In this document: piece after piece, positions 22,182 through 34,118 of the stretch | Layout: the number at the start of each line of letters is the position of its first letter | Numbering within the stretch: the first letter of the stretch is position 1 | Assembly: GCA_038503065.1 (NCBI GenBank) | Contig: JBCAMK010000006.1 | Location: forward strand, 372,001 to 436,000 | Origin: Paragyromitra xinjiangensis | Lineage: Eukaryota; Ascomycota; Pezizomycetes; Pezizales; Discinaceae | Reading direction: 5' to 3' | Length of the DNA: 64,000 nt | The notes under the pieces: generated by a model | Seen by the model: only the letters and a program-made list of their open reading frames with translations | Database searches by the model: none | Told to the model about the DNA's origin: nothing | Position numbers and translations under genes: made by a program

Positions 22182-23666
22182 AGTTGTGTTATAAATGCGG
22201 AGATCTATTTATTTTCTAAGAGTTAATTTGCTAATAATTAAATTTGTAATTGAGAGAAACATACCAATGATAAATTCACATGTTTTCTAAAATCATAAGG
22301 TTTCGCGATCTGAAACATGCCTATGACTTTTATAAACCCGTTTAAATTCCTCTGTTCCATATGTGATACCATCCCGATAACCTTGCATAATTCATTGAGT
22401 TTTGTTCCAATACTTCCATATTAACCAATCCGGCACCGATTTCATTGCCTTTTGGTACAATATCTCGTAACACAGTAATACTGTACCCACAATTTTCGTG
22501 AGCATATTGTTTTGCTGCACCCCAATAGTATTTGATAAAGTTGAGTTCACAATGAAATTTAGGATAAAATATTACTTTATGACCATGGCCTTCAATAGCT
22601 TCCTGCAATCGCCCTTTCTGTGCATGACAATCAGGTTGAATTGCCATTAAAGATTGAGCAAAGCATTGTCCTTGGCGAAGCATAATACAATCTTCTATTC
22701 GTGTATCATGTTCTTTCCCATCAATCCCAATATGCTTGCATTTTAGCCGTAATCCCTTTTTCGGCCAAAGTTTTCGTTCGCAAAGCACCCTTTTTAAGCC
22801 TTTTGGCTTTCCTCGCCACTCCCGAGGAATAGTGACATCATTGATATCAAAGGTCATGACTTGATGACGTCCATTGAAGAACCCATCTCGCATATCAGGT
22901 TGTTTTCCACCAGGCGTTAAATTCATTTTGCTTGCCAATAAAGCTTCAGGTGCAAATGACGCATGACTTGTTGCATTGTCAAATAGAAATACTGCTTGGC
23001 AACCAGGATGAGCGCTTTCGAATATTGGAATTGCCTGTTCTAGTACTTGTTCAATCAAATTCTCACAAGTCCACCAGGTATCTCCCCCGCATTCTAAGTA
23101 CTCTGTTGCAAATCGTTGGCAAGTTGGTAAGTCACAATCTGGCACTGAATCAGGAATTTTGAGTCGTCCAATTGGAGTTAAAAACTCAGACACCATGATT
23201 CCCTGTCCTCGTGTTTTTGATTGTAGTGGCATTCCATTGTTTTCTACCCATTGTTGGTGACGACAGTCGTTTGCGTTGAAAGTGCATTCATCATGTGTAA
23301 CCATTACTTGTACTTTTCCTTTCATAGGTACCTCCGATCCTGGATCTGTTAATGTGAATGAGTGATCAATATTTAAAGCCCAATGCCTCGATGTGGGCTG
23401 AAGGGCTTCAAGAGATGGTAAAAACTCAGATTGCCGATAACTTATTACACTTTCCCGATCATGACCATCTTTATATACTCCCTTTTTAACATCCTTCCAA
23501 TCATATCCTAATCGATGTAACCAAGTAAAAGCTGATCGAGATGTTAAACTGAGTGGCGTGGAAGTATTCAAATCAAGCAGTGGATTTTCTAAACCAACAA
23601 TTGTAGCATGTGTCAATTATAAGGTTTCTTCATCATGTTCTGCTTGTTTTGATCGCCAGTAACTAA

Positions 23667-25983
23667 CATCAGCAAAAAATTCGTTCCTCAACAGAAGTCA
23701 GAGTGTTGGTCACGCCTCGGCTGCCTCGCTGTGCCTCACTGGAAATTTCATGATCTTGTTTCTCCTCGCTGACCTCGCTGCAACTTTAGGAGCACTCCCC
23801 GTCCTCGCTGGCCTCAGCAGAGATTAGGATCATGGCCTTTGTCCTCTGCAGAGATCAGGATGACGTTATGCGTCCTCGTAGAGACAGCGCTCAGCTCTGG
23901 CCTTGGTAGAGGGTCATTTGGGGCAGGAATTTGGCCGCTGCTTCTAGGGCTCTAAATAGTGGAAATACGCTTGATTCGCTATCTCTATATCTATTGAACA
24001 ATAGCTATGTATAGAATTCGCTATCTACAAGTCACTCTAGGACAATATTTATGTACAGGCTTCTTCATTCATATGCACCAATGTCCCAATCACCATCCAC
24101 ACCGACACCGAGCCCAGACCGCAGACAGTGGGTCCAGCAGCTAGGCAAGCCTGGAGACAGCAATAGGAAGTCAACGAATTGAGCAGTTAGGCGCACCTGG
24201 AGGCAGCTTAGGAAGTTAGCGAATTCAGCAGCTAGGCGCGCCTGGAGGCAGTAATAGGAAGTCAGCGAATTCAGCAGCTAGGCGCGCCTGCAGGCGGCAA
24301 TAGGAAGTCAGCGAATTGAGCAGCTAGCCGAGCCTGCAGGCAGCAATAGGAAGTCAGCGAATTCAGCAGCTAGGCGTGCCTGGAGGCAGTAATAGGATGT
24401 CAGCGAATTGAGCAGCTAGGCGCGCCTGGAGGCAGCAATAGGAAGTCAGCGAATTCAGCAACTAGGTGCGCCTGGAGGAGTCGGCGAATTCAGCAACTAG
24501 CCGAGCCTGCAGGCAGCAATAGGAAGTCAGCGAATTGAGCAGCTAGGCGCACCTCCAGGCAAATAGTAGGAAATCCAGCGAATTTGGCTGCTAGGCAGGC
24601 TCAGGAGGGATCGTGGAAGAGGAGGAACAGCGGAGGGTAGGCGAGTCGACCCGAATACCTGTAAATAACACGTGTTAGCAAGTGATCAGCCAAAGACTTG
24701 GAGGAGACCTAGGAAAGCAGAAGATCGCGAGATTTGCAACAGGCGGAGGACGGAGAAGGGGGAGAGGTTGCCTAAATCAGAATGAGGATATTTCTTGTAG
24801 GGTAAATCCGCTTACTAAGCCTGGCTGAAGGGAACCATATTTTTTTCGCAATGCACTTCAACATTTATTTTGGCTGTGTTCTCCATACATTTGAGATGCT
24901 GATTTGCATAAAGAATAAATCAAAGTTCGGTACAAAACGAGTGATTTGGTGTGGCTTGATTCCGCTTAACCGGCTGCCAAGCTTGCCTCTTGGCGTAAAT
25001 TTTCCCTGCTCCCAACCTCCTCCCAACCTCTTGCCTCTATCCTCCTACCCCTATCCTCCTGCCACTCCACCTCACGATCTTCAGCTTTCCTAGGTCTGCT
25101 CCAAGTCTTTGGCTGATCATTTGCTAACACGCGTTATTTACAGGTATTCGGGTCGACTTGCCTACCCTCCGCTGTTCCTCCTCTTCCACGATCCCTCCTG
25201 AGCCTGCCTAGCAGCCAAATTCGCTGAATTTCCTACTATTTGCCTGGAGGCGCGCCTAGCTGCTCAATTCACTGACTTCCTATTGCTGCCTGCAGGCTCG
25301 GCTAGTTGCTGAATTCGCTGACTCCTCCAGGCGCGCCTAGCTGCTGAATTCGCTGACTTCCTATTGCTGCCTGCAGGCTCTGCTAGTTGCTGAATTCGCT
25401 GACTCCTCCAGGCGCGCCTAGCTGCTGAATTCGCTGACTTCCTATTGCTGTCTCTAGGCTCGCCTAGCTGCTGGATCCACTGTCTGCAGTCTGGGCTCGG
25501 TGTCGGTGTGGATGGTGATTGGGACATTGGTACATATGAATGAAGAAGCCTGTACATAAATATTGTCCTAGAGTGACTTGTAGATAGCGAATTCTGTACA
25601 TAGATATTGTTCAATAGATATAGATATAGCGAATCAAGCGTATTTCCACAATTCAGAGCCCTAGAGGCAGCAGCCGATGAGTGACTGAATTCCTGCGTGA
25701 CGTGACCCTCCAGCGAGACCACAGCTGAATGCTGTCTCTCTAGAGACGAAGAACGTCGTCCTGATCTCGGCCGAGGATGAAGAACGTGGTCCTGATTTCT
25801 GCCGAGGACGAGGGTCGTGGTGCTGCTCCTCGGTGGAGGTCAGGATCTTGCTCATGCCTCGGCAGAGATCAGGATCTTGCTCATGCCTCAGCGGAGGTCG
25901 GGGCGTTGTTCATGCCTCTGCAATTCATAAGTTTCCTCGGCGGCCTCGGCGGCCTCCACAGAGGAATGAATTTTTTGCTGATG
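23667..25983. mobile_element. CATCAGC-family foldback element, 2.3 kb
   Basis: Ends CATCAGCAAAAAATTC and GAATTTTTTGCTGATG; flanked by AA (23665-23666 and 25984-25985). Most of the interior is a long inverted repeat: left arm about 23931-24735, right arm about 25068-25676, differing mainly in minisatellite copy number. No transposase was found. It splits the Tc1/mariner-like transposase. Confidence 0.9.
24112..24600. repeat. Minisatellite in the left arm of the foldback element
   Basis: About nine imperfect 46-50 bp units containing AGGAAGTCAGCGAATTCAGC and AGCTAGGCGCGCCTGGAGGC. The inverted counterpart at about 25205-25480 has about five units. The AscI-like GGCGCGCC octamer recurs in most units. 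Confidence 0.85.
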
Positions 25984-27277
25984 AACAACCGCATTTGCTA
26001 GTCCTTGTCCAGTAACATGTAATATAAAGTTTAGCATATACTATCAATCAATTAACAAATCAAGTTATTCACTTTTTCCTGCAACTCCAATATACTTTCG
26101 TGCAGCCAACAAAGTCCCTTCATCTTCCAACATACTCATTACTTTACCCGTCCTGCCTTGATATCCCAATGGTATTTGCCTTCTTTTTATCCACCCTTTC
26201 TCATGACGGAGGATTTGTTCTGATACAACTCGACCTCTTTGAAAAGAATTTGCAATTTGCAGGGCTAACTCTTTACGTGGCACAAGTGGTTGCATAACTT
26301 GTACTCGTAGAAATTGTAGAACTTGTTGGTGTCGGGGTATATCTTGTCCATGTAGTTTATTGCATTTTGAATTTAAAACTTTGGATAAATCCGTGATAGC
26401 TATGTAACGTTAACTTAATTCTAAGCTAGTCAATAAATAAATCATTAATTGGGTTATACCGGCTGTCAATATTTCAACTCTAGCCATCGAAGAAGATTGA
26501 ACCCTGATAGGCCATGTTTCAAGCAATTTTTGAATGCTAAGCTTATCGCCTGGCAATACAATTGCATTATCTGGTACAGATATTTGTACATTTGTTACTA
26601 GCAATGGTAGTTGACCGATCTCAGTTGTTGAGGAGTTAAGATCTGTCTCCGAATGAACACTCAAGCTCAAGTTGTTGAAATCACCCGTTAAATCTCTTAA
26701 TGCTAGCTTTGCTTCTTCTTCTAGCTGTTTCTTTTTCCGCCGCCATATTGTTTGTCGACAGACCTGTTTTACAGGAGTTGTTGTCAATGTATCACTTGTG
26801 AAGGTTGAGGTATCCGTGAATGGTAAATCCACGCCTGATGGGATGTCAGTGGGTGTTGAACAAGTTCCAATACAGTTTTCATTGCCTGTAGACAAAGGCG
26901 TTATTGTCTGTCGTTCAATTATTTGTTGTTTTCGAATTTGTGCTGCTTTGCGAGCTGCAATGCATTTTCTGTTTGGGCGTGTCATGTTTGTTGTGAAGGT
27001 TTAGGGGTTGTATACGTGAAAGTACCAAGATTAGATAGGCTAGATTTACACTCAGACCTCTTCAGGTGAGACCTTACGATGTTGCATTTTTCTTACTTTT
27101 TACGGAGATCTCCATACAAAATCAAAATTTTCAAAATTTAACATCATAATGAAAATTTGTACCAAACCTCATCTACAACCGACTACTAGTAAATCATCCC
27201 CAGGAAATCATATGGTCGATTAATAAATGTGATAGTGAGGTGTATGACAAATTTTATTACTTTTTCAAAATTCAGTA

Positions 27278-27524
27278 CATCAGCAAAAAAAAAAAGTGGC
27301 ACTTAGTGCCTCTGAAGGAATGTGGCCTTCCAGAAGATCAGGATGCACTGGGTGCCAAAATGATACTGGGTGCCAAAAATATTGTTACCGGATTAGGCTG
27401 AATGATAACATACTAAAAGTGAAAAATTGCACCTGGTACTTCTGAAGGAATGTGGCCTTCCGGAAGATCAGGATGCACCTGAAGACCAAAACGCACTGGG
27501 TGACAATTAATTTTTTTGCTAATG
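27278..27524. mobile_element. CATCAGC-family MITE, 247 bp, diverged
   Basis: Left CATCAGCAAAAAAAAAAAG, right TTTTTTTGCTAATG with one substitution in the terminal heptamer; flanked by TA (27276-27277 and 27525-27526). It keeps the centre (GGCTGAATGATAACATA, AAAAGTGAAAAATTG) and two flanking units, but the units have diverged to GGCACTTAGTGCC-type sequence. It looks like an older subfamily than the 249 bp copies. Confidence 0.88.
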
Positions 27525-28095
27525 TACACATTAATCGCTTCCTCCACCATATCTAGATAGCCATCAGAGGCTTTAGAATGAATTTCATCCATTTCATTCC
27601 AGATCTAAGATGACACCAGAAAGCAAAGCCGCTACCTCATCAACAACCTGAAGTGTGACTTTTTAGAAGCCTGCCACATCTAGTTGGTTTTGTACTTTTG
27701 TTAAGGCCTGTATGGTGGTTTGTTGATGGCTAAAGCATCAAAAATTATGGTCTGAAGCAGTTCTGGGCTTGGACCTGATCGGTTACACGATGATTATCGG
27801 GTACACGGTATAATACGTTAAGTCACACCCCTTTCTAGCAGTTTGGTCCCACCTTCCTTTACGGCCACCACCAGGAGAAATCACTCATGAGACATCACTC
27901 GGCGCCAAGGATCGTCCCTTTGCAGGATCTCAATCAGGAGATCTCCGTGGGGTGTTGCAGGCTTGGCATGGATGCCTGAACCACGAAAGTCGTTTACTAG
28001 TACCTTTCCCCCGCATCCCTCTTTTTTCCCGTTTTCCTCTATCCACACATAGTTTCCCTTCCAGAACTAGGCAAAAACAGACGACGTCCTCCAGT

Positions 28096-29585
28096 ATGGG
28101 TCAAGCAAGCACAGTACCAACTCTAAACATAGAGCTCTTCGCCGACTTTGGAAGGTTTAAACTAAAATAAGAAATCCACAACTCAGGATCCACGATGACT
28201 AACGTACCGTGCTCCCAGATGCACAACCTCCGAGGTATACGAGCTCGTATCTTCAGATAACAAACGATTCTTCATTCATAAAGATATCCTCACGTTCCAA
28301 TCGCAGTCGTTTCAAGAAGCCGTGAAAGAAGCCACAGGGCACAAAATTGACCTTAAAGACTGGGACAGCGATACTGTTTCTCAAATGGTTCAGTTCCTAT
28401 ATACCGGTGACTACCAATATCCTGATCCGATTCTAATATCCCCAGCCCCGGAAGAAGCGGATGGGAGGGCAAAGCCTGAGCCGAAGGGGCGGGTTCCGGA
28501 ATCCCTACGCGGCAATGAGCCTATAGACCCGCTACATAAGTTTCTACTAGGCTTGCCTCCCGCTCCTAAATGTCACCTTTCGGATGCTGAGAGACTTTGC
28601 GGCTCCAAGGGAGCCAAGTTCGACTATGGAGATGCTCTTCTTTCTCACGCAAGTATCTATGCCCTTGCCCGCTATAAATCTATCCCGGCGCTGCAACATC
28701 TGTCATTCCATCGTCTCTGGTTAATACTATCCATGATGGAACCAATTGAGCCAGGGTCTCACGCCGGCCTCAACCTGGTGGATCTGGTACGCTTCACCTA
28801 TACAAATACCGCCCGCCCCATTGACTCCAGAGAGCCCCTCCGTGAGCTTATCTCTGAGATGATTGCAGAGCTTTTTCCGCGCTGGCAGGCCGAGCCGGCA
28901 GCAGTGGAACTGATGTGTGAAGGAGGGGATTTCGTTAGGGACGTTATGGCTGCGATGTCGAGGAAAATTGCGGATGATGTAAAATCACCTCGGGTGATAC
29001 CCTCTCAGGTGCCAGAGCCTCAGGTGCCATCGACAAAAGTTTTTATCTCGAAGCTAAACGTTGTTACTCCCGTTGGATTAACGAAGGGCTAGCTGATGAC
29101 TCGGTTTAGGTGGTGCGCGGATCCGCCGGCCAGAGTCCACCATTTGGTTATGTTCGAGCTTTGCACGGGAAAGACTCGAGTCTTAGTTACCCACATTCTT
29201 CACCGTATGTTATCCACTCCTAGAGAAAAACCCACGATCCCAATATCCGGTCGCGGGCAAGGACTGCACTACCTCCATCTCACACATACTCCCCAACCCG
29301 CATCACAGCGCCTGGTTCGTCCCTGAATACAGCACCAACTCGCAGCACGCATGCACGAAATTCTGGGAAACCGTCGCTCAACCTTTCATGGCCAGGTCTC
29401 CCCAGTATCTAGAGGAAGTTAGGGACCAGTCGGTAGCGGAGAAGATTACCGAAGTTGCGTTGGTGCGTGGTGATGCTGGGGTTTTGGATCTGGCTTCGCT
29501 TGCGGGGTATAGTGGGATGAGCACTAATATTGGGCGGAATGGGGTCTTGCTTTATCTTGTTTGGAAGTCAGTCAAGGTTCAGTGA
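28096..29585 (+). CDS. BTB domain protein with C-terminal MABP-like repeats, paralogue 3
   Basis: Four-exon gene of about 423 residues: exons 28096-28154, 28219-29059, 29110-29204 and 29309-29585. The 59 nt first exon, phases and junction motifs equal those of the two upstream paralogues. The BTB part carries TSEVYELVSSDNKRFFIHKD and VQFLYTGDYQYPDP. The tail carries VVRGSAGQSPPFGYV, SPAWFVPEYST, KITEVALVRGDAGVLDLASL and LYLVWKSVKVQ, which reads as two MABP-like repeats (inference). All frames are open. It lies just beyond the right end of the Tc1/mariner-like element, which may have brought new upstream sequence. Duplicated upstream segments (27887 and 27959) are retained. Confidence 0.8.
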
Positions 29586-31543
29586 TGAGTTGCTTTGTCT
29601 CTAGCTTCGGGGATGGTAAAGGTGAAGGTTTGGATAAATCGTCCTTAGTTGTGCCTTTAGCGTCTAGTATTTCACTCCGATCTGAGAGCTCGATGCTGAT
29701 GCCTTTCCAAAGATTGTCAAATACGGTAAGCCTCTAGTTTATCTCTCTAATACATTTTCTAAGTGGTAGGTGGGTCGCACTACCTATCTCCCTTATCGTT
29801 CGGCTTGTAATTTGATACCACCGCGGTGGATAGGCTTCGTGAAAGATCCTGAAATGCATAACTTATATTCAACCTATTCATGGGTCAAGTGAATTCAACC
29901 CCCCACCCTGTCACCTAGACCCACTCACCACAAGCTAGAGAAGGAGGAGCAACATTAGCAGATCACTAGGTCCTCAATCAAACAAATCCTTAGCTTCGTG
30001 TAATCTTTGCCGAGTGACGCTCTGAGATGCCATTTCCGCTGCTGTGAGGGCCACTCTGGGAGGGTTTGTAGGCAATCTAGCTTGTTGGCGTTGCTGGTGA
30101 CCTTTATAGCGTAATTGGAGAAACGATGGAAACTGGAGCTTTTTTGCGTAACTATGTCATGAACAATTCTTCAGGAGTACGATGCTCAGTCCCAGCCCTG
30201 GACCACAGCCCTGGACCATACCTTCCCGTTTTCTTCTCCAACTGAGAGCCTCTGAGCCGCAAAATATTCCTACCCGCTTTCCCACACGACAAACCTACAA
30301 CCTCCACTGCATCGGCCTGTGGGCTTAGGGCTGTGATGTTACTTTTGAGTAGGTCGATGCGTGGTTACTGTCGCGGCGATAGGGCGGTGGAGGGTGGTTA
30401 AATTTAGTAGGAGGAGTGATAGGATAAATAAATAAAGGCGGTCGTGGAAGGGGTTGGAGTGGCTAGTAAGCTTGTGAGGTTATAAAAGATGGGTTTGGGA
30501 GGCTGGAGAGAGGCGAGGATAAAGACGGGGTTGCGGGGACTAGTGTCTGGTTGTACAGGAAGAATATGGGAGTGGTGAAGGAGAAGTAGGGGCTTATCTA
30601 GCGATGGTGGGGTTAAGCTGGTGGTTTCGAAGTGGTTGGTACTTTTGTTGTCGAGGTGGGTTTCGCTGGTCTGTTTCGATTAGTAATGGTAGAAAGGGTG
30701 AAGGTAACTGGGGCTACGAGATTGGGGCTGTGGGTTTCGCAGGTGGACAAGCTGGTGGAACATGGTATATGGTACATCTCCGACCACCATAGTAGCCGCA
30801 CGAGGGATATAAGGATAGCCTTCTTCCAATCGACCAAGACCAAAACATTTGGTAATGAATATCAGCTCAAGATCTCAGCCAATCTGAACCTGTGACCAAA
30901 CTTGCGCGACGGTAGTTGCTTCTTCAGACGAAACTCCCAAAGCACTTACCTCGATCAATGCTGCTCGAAATTGAATGAAAATTTAGGCTATCCCCTAGAT
31001 CGTAGCTCCTCACGCACCGAAATTCAATACCTTGGGCTTTAGGCGCTTGATTTTTTCGGGGGGTCTGTAGCCTGAACTTGCTAATTATAGAAGGGGTAAT
31101 AGGCCTTGCCAAATCTCTGCTTATGAATTCCCAGCTGCAAAACACAAGGGTTCGCGGGGAGATGTGTTGAATATGCCAAGCCGAGCTGTTTCGAATTTGC
31201 TGACTGAAGGCCGTGAAAACACTCGACTACGGTCTAGAGGATATAGTAGAACATATCATAAGCTTAGCAGTATATGCTGAGATTTATCCTAGGATAAACA
31301 GTCAATACATTGGCTAGGTTGCTTAGAATAAGATGCTGGGTTTGTCAACCCCGAAGGCAGTAATTTTAATCTTGGGAGTGACATCCGTGAAAATGTGTGC
31401 CCAGGACATCTATCAAATTAGATGTAAATGAAAGAAAATCAGAGACCGAACGTACACATGGATAACTTATCAATCTTATCTATGCGCCAGGGGTGAGGGT
31501 AGGCCTTGGAAGTGCGATAAAGCTCCCCCTGACGCTATATTGT
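29586..31543. other. Intergenic region without a convincing gene
   Basis: Contains GT-rich and polypurine stretches (30350-30760) that create overlapping open frames on both strands of low complexity. No motif or paired splice structure supports a gene. Confidence 0.45.
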
Positions 31544-31679
31544 CATCAGCCATGGTAGCCTAATGGCTACTGTGTCGCCCAGAGGGGCCGGGGGAACGCA
31601 GGTTCGATTCCCTCCCAGGGTAGAGAAATCTTCACGCACTGGGTGAAGGTCAACAGAAGAACCTGTCTGTGACCTTTTT
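31544..31679 (+). repeat. tRNA-derived SINE, copy 1
   Basis: The 136 bp sequence has perfect internal RNA polymerase III promoter boxes: A box TAGCCTAATGG (31556-31566) and B box GGTTCGATTCC (31601-31611). It ends CTGTCTGTGACCTTTTTG. A near-identical copy is at 38904-39040 and a diverged inverted one at 40760-40863. The multiple copies and the 3' body beyond the tRNA part favour a SINE over a tRNA gene. No clear target duplication was found. Confidence 0.8.
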
Positions 31680-33864
31680 GCTTCGTTTAATAAATTATTT
31701 AGACACATGATATTTTAGCAGCTCACTTGAAATAGCATTAATCCACCCGATAAAACATAGAAAATGAACAGAGGAGCCCCCTGTACAGCATTCATGCGCA
31801 TTCGACTCCACTCGATCGGAATGATGCACCACTCGCCAAATCTCGTTCCCCCCCTTTGTTGGTCAACCATAATTTCATCGACCCCGAGCATCACAAACAT
31901 CCCCAACACTCCACTCCCACATCTCCACATCGCCCAGCGCCTGCTCATATTATAAATGCCGCTCTGGGTCATCCCAGCTTGTCCCACGCTTTTCCCTATC
32001 CAACGGCGGCGGGCCGGCCTAACCCAACAGGCAACCACGCAAAGAAATTGCTGTATCTCATCAGAAGACGCCTTCGAGCTGCAGCCATCTTCAATACCAT
32101 AGCTCCACTCCCACTCCCACGAGACTACGGACGGAGATAATAAGATTTACTACACATCTGCAGCACTTCTACTATGGTGTACTAATCCGAGACCGCATTA
32201 GAATGGCGTCTACGTGGCACTAAACTTTGGGCTGGGACTTTGCTTTGGTGCTCGTTTGGCAGCTGTGTCATGTTGGGACCAGATTGTAAATCTCGGCGTT
32301 GAATAGAGGGAATCACAGGGTGGTGTGACGAAGGACATTTACTTGAAGGCCTAAATACTGAACGTGTCATAGAACGTTCACGCCGCGCCTGCTAGTCTAA
32401 GTGGATCTTGTTGAGTTGATCCTATTTCTATCGGATGTTACTATGGTCTATATGGGGGACCTGCTGGGTCGCATGCTGCTGAATCCACTGCTCGACAACG
32501 CTTAATTGATAGCCAAACAGCACCCAAATCATTGCTTGAATAGCTGCTGTATTGGTTGTGGCAGCTTGCGAGCTCATGCGGGGTATCCTCCACTCTGACG
32601 TTTCCTATGAGACACGCCTGTACGATCGAATATACTCTTGCTAGAAGGGTTGATCCTATGAGTTGTGAGATGAGAAGTTCTTCGGTTCTACATCGTCTAA
32701 TCAGGACCTGACGAGCCTCCTCGCTCCCGTCCACAGTTCCGGATCGTTCAAGCGCGCGAGAGAGGACAATTACTCCTTCATGACTTCTTGCAAGCTTGGA
32801 AGGTCAAGGAGACTCAGAAGGCTCATGGTAACAATATCTTTTCCTGGATGAGTGCTTGATAACTGCTCGCTCCGCATGAGGCTTATAGCTCAGCATGCTG
32901 AATCTCGGAGTTCCAGTTCATCCCACTAAACATACCATTGACCGTTTTGGACAAGCATAAGCTACGCCTCAATGTGCCGTTGTGCTGAGGGAGTAAGCTT
33001 TAAGGATCGAGAACTTGGTAGAGGGGACTGAGGGGAACATACAGGAGGCGCTTGGGTTGTCAAATAGTTTATTGCTTGAAGTTGTGGTTCGGTGTGAGAG
33101 CGGATATACTATCGGAGGCAATTGTCCCATTTTCGACGTTTGAGCGTGAATTATGGCCTTTTCACAAATAATTTTGTATCATTATTTTTCTCCATGCGCA
33201 TGCATAGAAAAACTCATGAAAGTTCCACAATACAAGCGTTTCACCCCTTACACGCGATTTTTTTTTTGTTAGAACAAATATGTGGATACCGCACACAGAA
33301 CTTTCACTTGTGGTATCGAAAAATGCGCGTGTAGGTCTTGTAATCATGGTATCTATTTTGCTATCGATGTCACGGGGCGAAAATTTCCGACTTAACGTAT
33401 AAGCCCTATACACCGCACTGAAGGATTGAATGATAGAAACAAAAGTACAAAGAACTGCGGAATATGAGCCTCCAACATTTTTACGCATTGTTCATCGTTA
33501 GATTTAGTCCGGCTTGCGAGGTCCAGCGATGATATCGGCTGTTGTGTGAGGTTAGCAAGACTCAAACACCTCAAAGTATCATTCTAGACCTCTGAAAGCC
33601 AGGGGAGTAAACCCAATCTCTCCCCCACATGATCCCCACCCAATCTATCACATGTAGACTTACACAAGCCGTGAACTTCTTCAGTCCATATACCGTGCTC
33701 CATCGTTCGTGATTAGCCATCTCAGCCTAGCTAATGCTCCAAACACCCCATTCAACAAGCAATATTCAACAGAATGTACTGTCAAGTTCAAAACAGAAAT
33801 AATGTGTCGCGATAGCTCTCCGTGGTTCGCCTTCATCTTGTGATCGACAGAGTCCCTTACCTAT
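31680..33864. other. Intergenic region without a convincing gene
   Basis: Several open frames below 110 codons occur on both strands without recognisable motifs. The right limit is the terminal repeat of the piggyBac element. Confidence 0.45.
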
Positions 33865-34036
33865 CCCTTCGCTCGTAGCAACGGGTTTTAGAGGGCTTTG
33901 AAGCCCTCGCCAAATAATTCGCTGCCTGTATTTCCACACCCGATTTACTCCGAGCTCTCAAAATTTATGCAGGTAATTTCTAGTATGTAGGGAATACTCT
34001 AGGCTAGGGGGGCTCAAGGTTGAGTGCCTAGAAATC

Positions 34037-34044
34037 TATAAAAA
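34037..34044 (+). promoter_or_regulatory. TATA box of the piggyBac transposase
   Basis: TATAAAAA lies 75 bp upstream of the ATG at 34119, inside the element, in an otherwise pyrimidine-rich leader. Confidence 0.5.
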
Positions 34045-34118
34045 CCCGAATTCCACACCTGTACTTTTTCCCATAGTAAACCCATCCTTCAGCTTTACCC
34101 TCCCATTTCTCCACCACC

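Larger units (their letters stand above)
22342..26985 (-). pseudogene. DDE transposase of the Tc1/mariner-like element, inactivated
   Basis: Minus-strand gene starting near 26985 (MTRPNRKCIAARKAAQIRKQ), with a 60 bp intron (26400-26459). A likely second intron lies before 25984. A 2.3 kb insertion sits at 23667-25983, and a long catalytic exon ends at 22342. Catalytic motifs: MVTHDECTF (first Asp), AVFLFDNATSH (second Asp) and FHCELNFIKYYWG. In the last motif the expected Glu (IE-x2-WG in relatives) is Lys (AAA). An in-frame TAA at about 23617-23619 lies just after the insertion point. The two point defects and the insertion make it non-functional. Confidence 0.8.
21093..27818 (-). mobile_element. 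Tc1/mariner-like element, 6.7 kb with nested insertions
   Basis: Terminal inverted repeats of about 43 bp start ACGTATTATACCGTGTACCC at 21093 and at 27818 on the other strand; the first 23 bases are identical. Both ends are flanked by TA (21091-21092 and 27819-27820). It encodes a DDE transposase on the minus strand and a small two-exon gene on the plus strand. A 2.3 kb and a 247 bp CATCAGC element are inserted; without them the element would be about 4.2 kb. The right end lies 278 bp upstream of the third BTB-MABP gene. Confidence 0.85.

Noticed and set aside
25264..25722. 152-codon minus-strand frame
   Set aside because: Encoded by the minisatellite of the foldback element's right arm; repeats of the same peptide reflect DNA repeats.
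30604..30895. Overlapping open frames on both strands
   Set aside because: Low-complexity GT-rich DNA gives Gly/Val/Trp-rich peptides without family signature.
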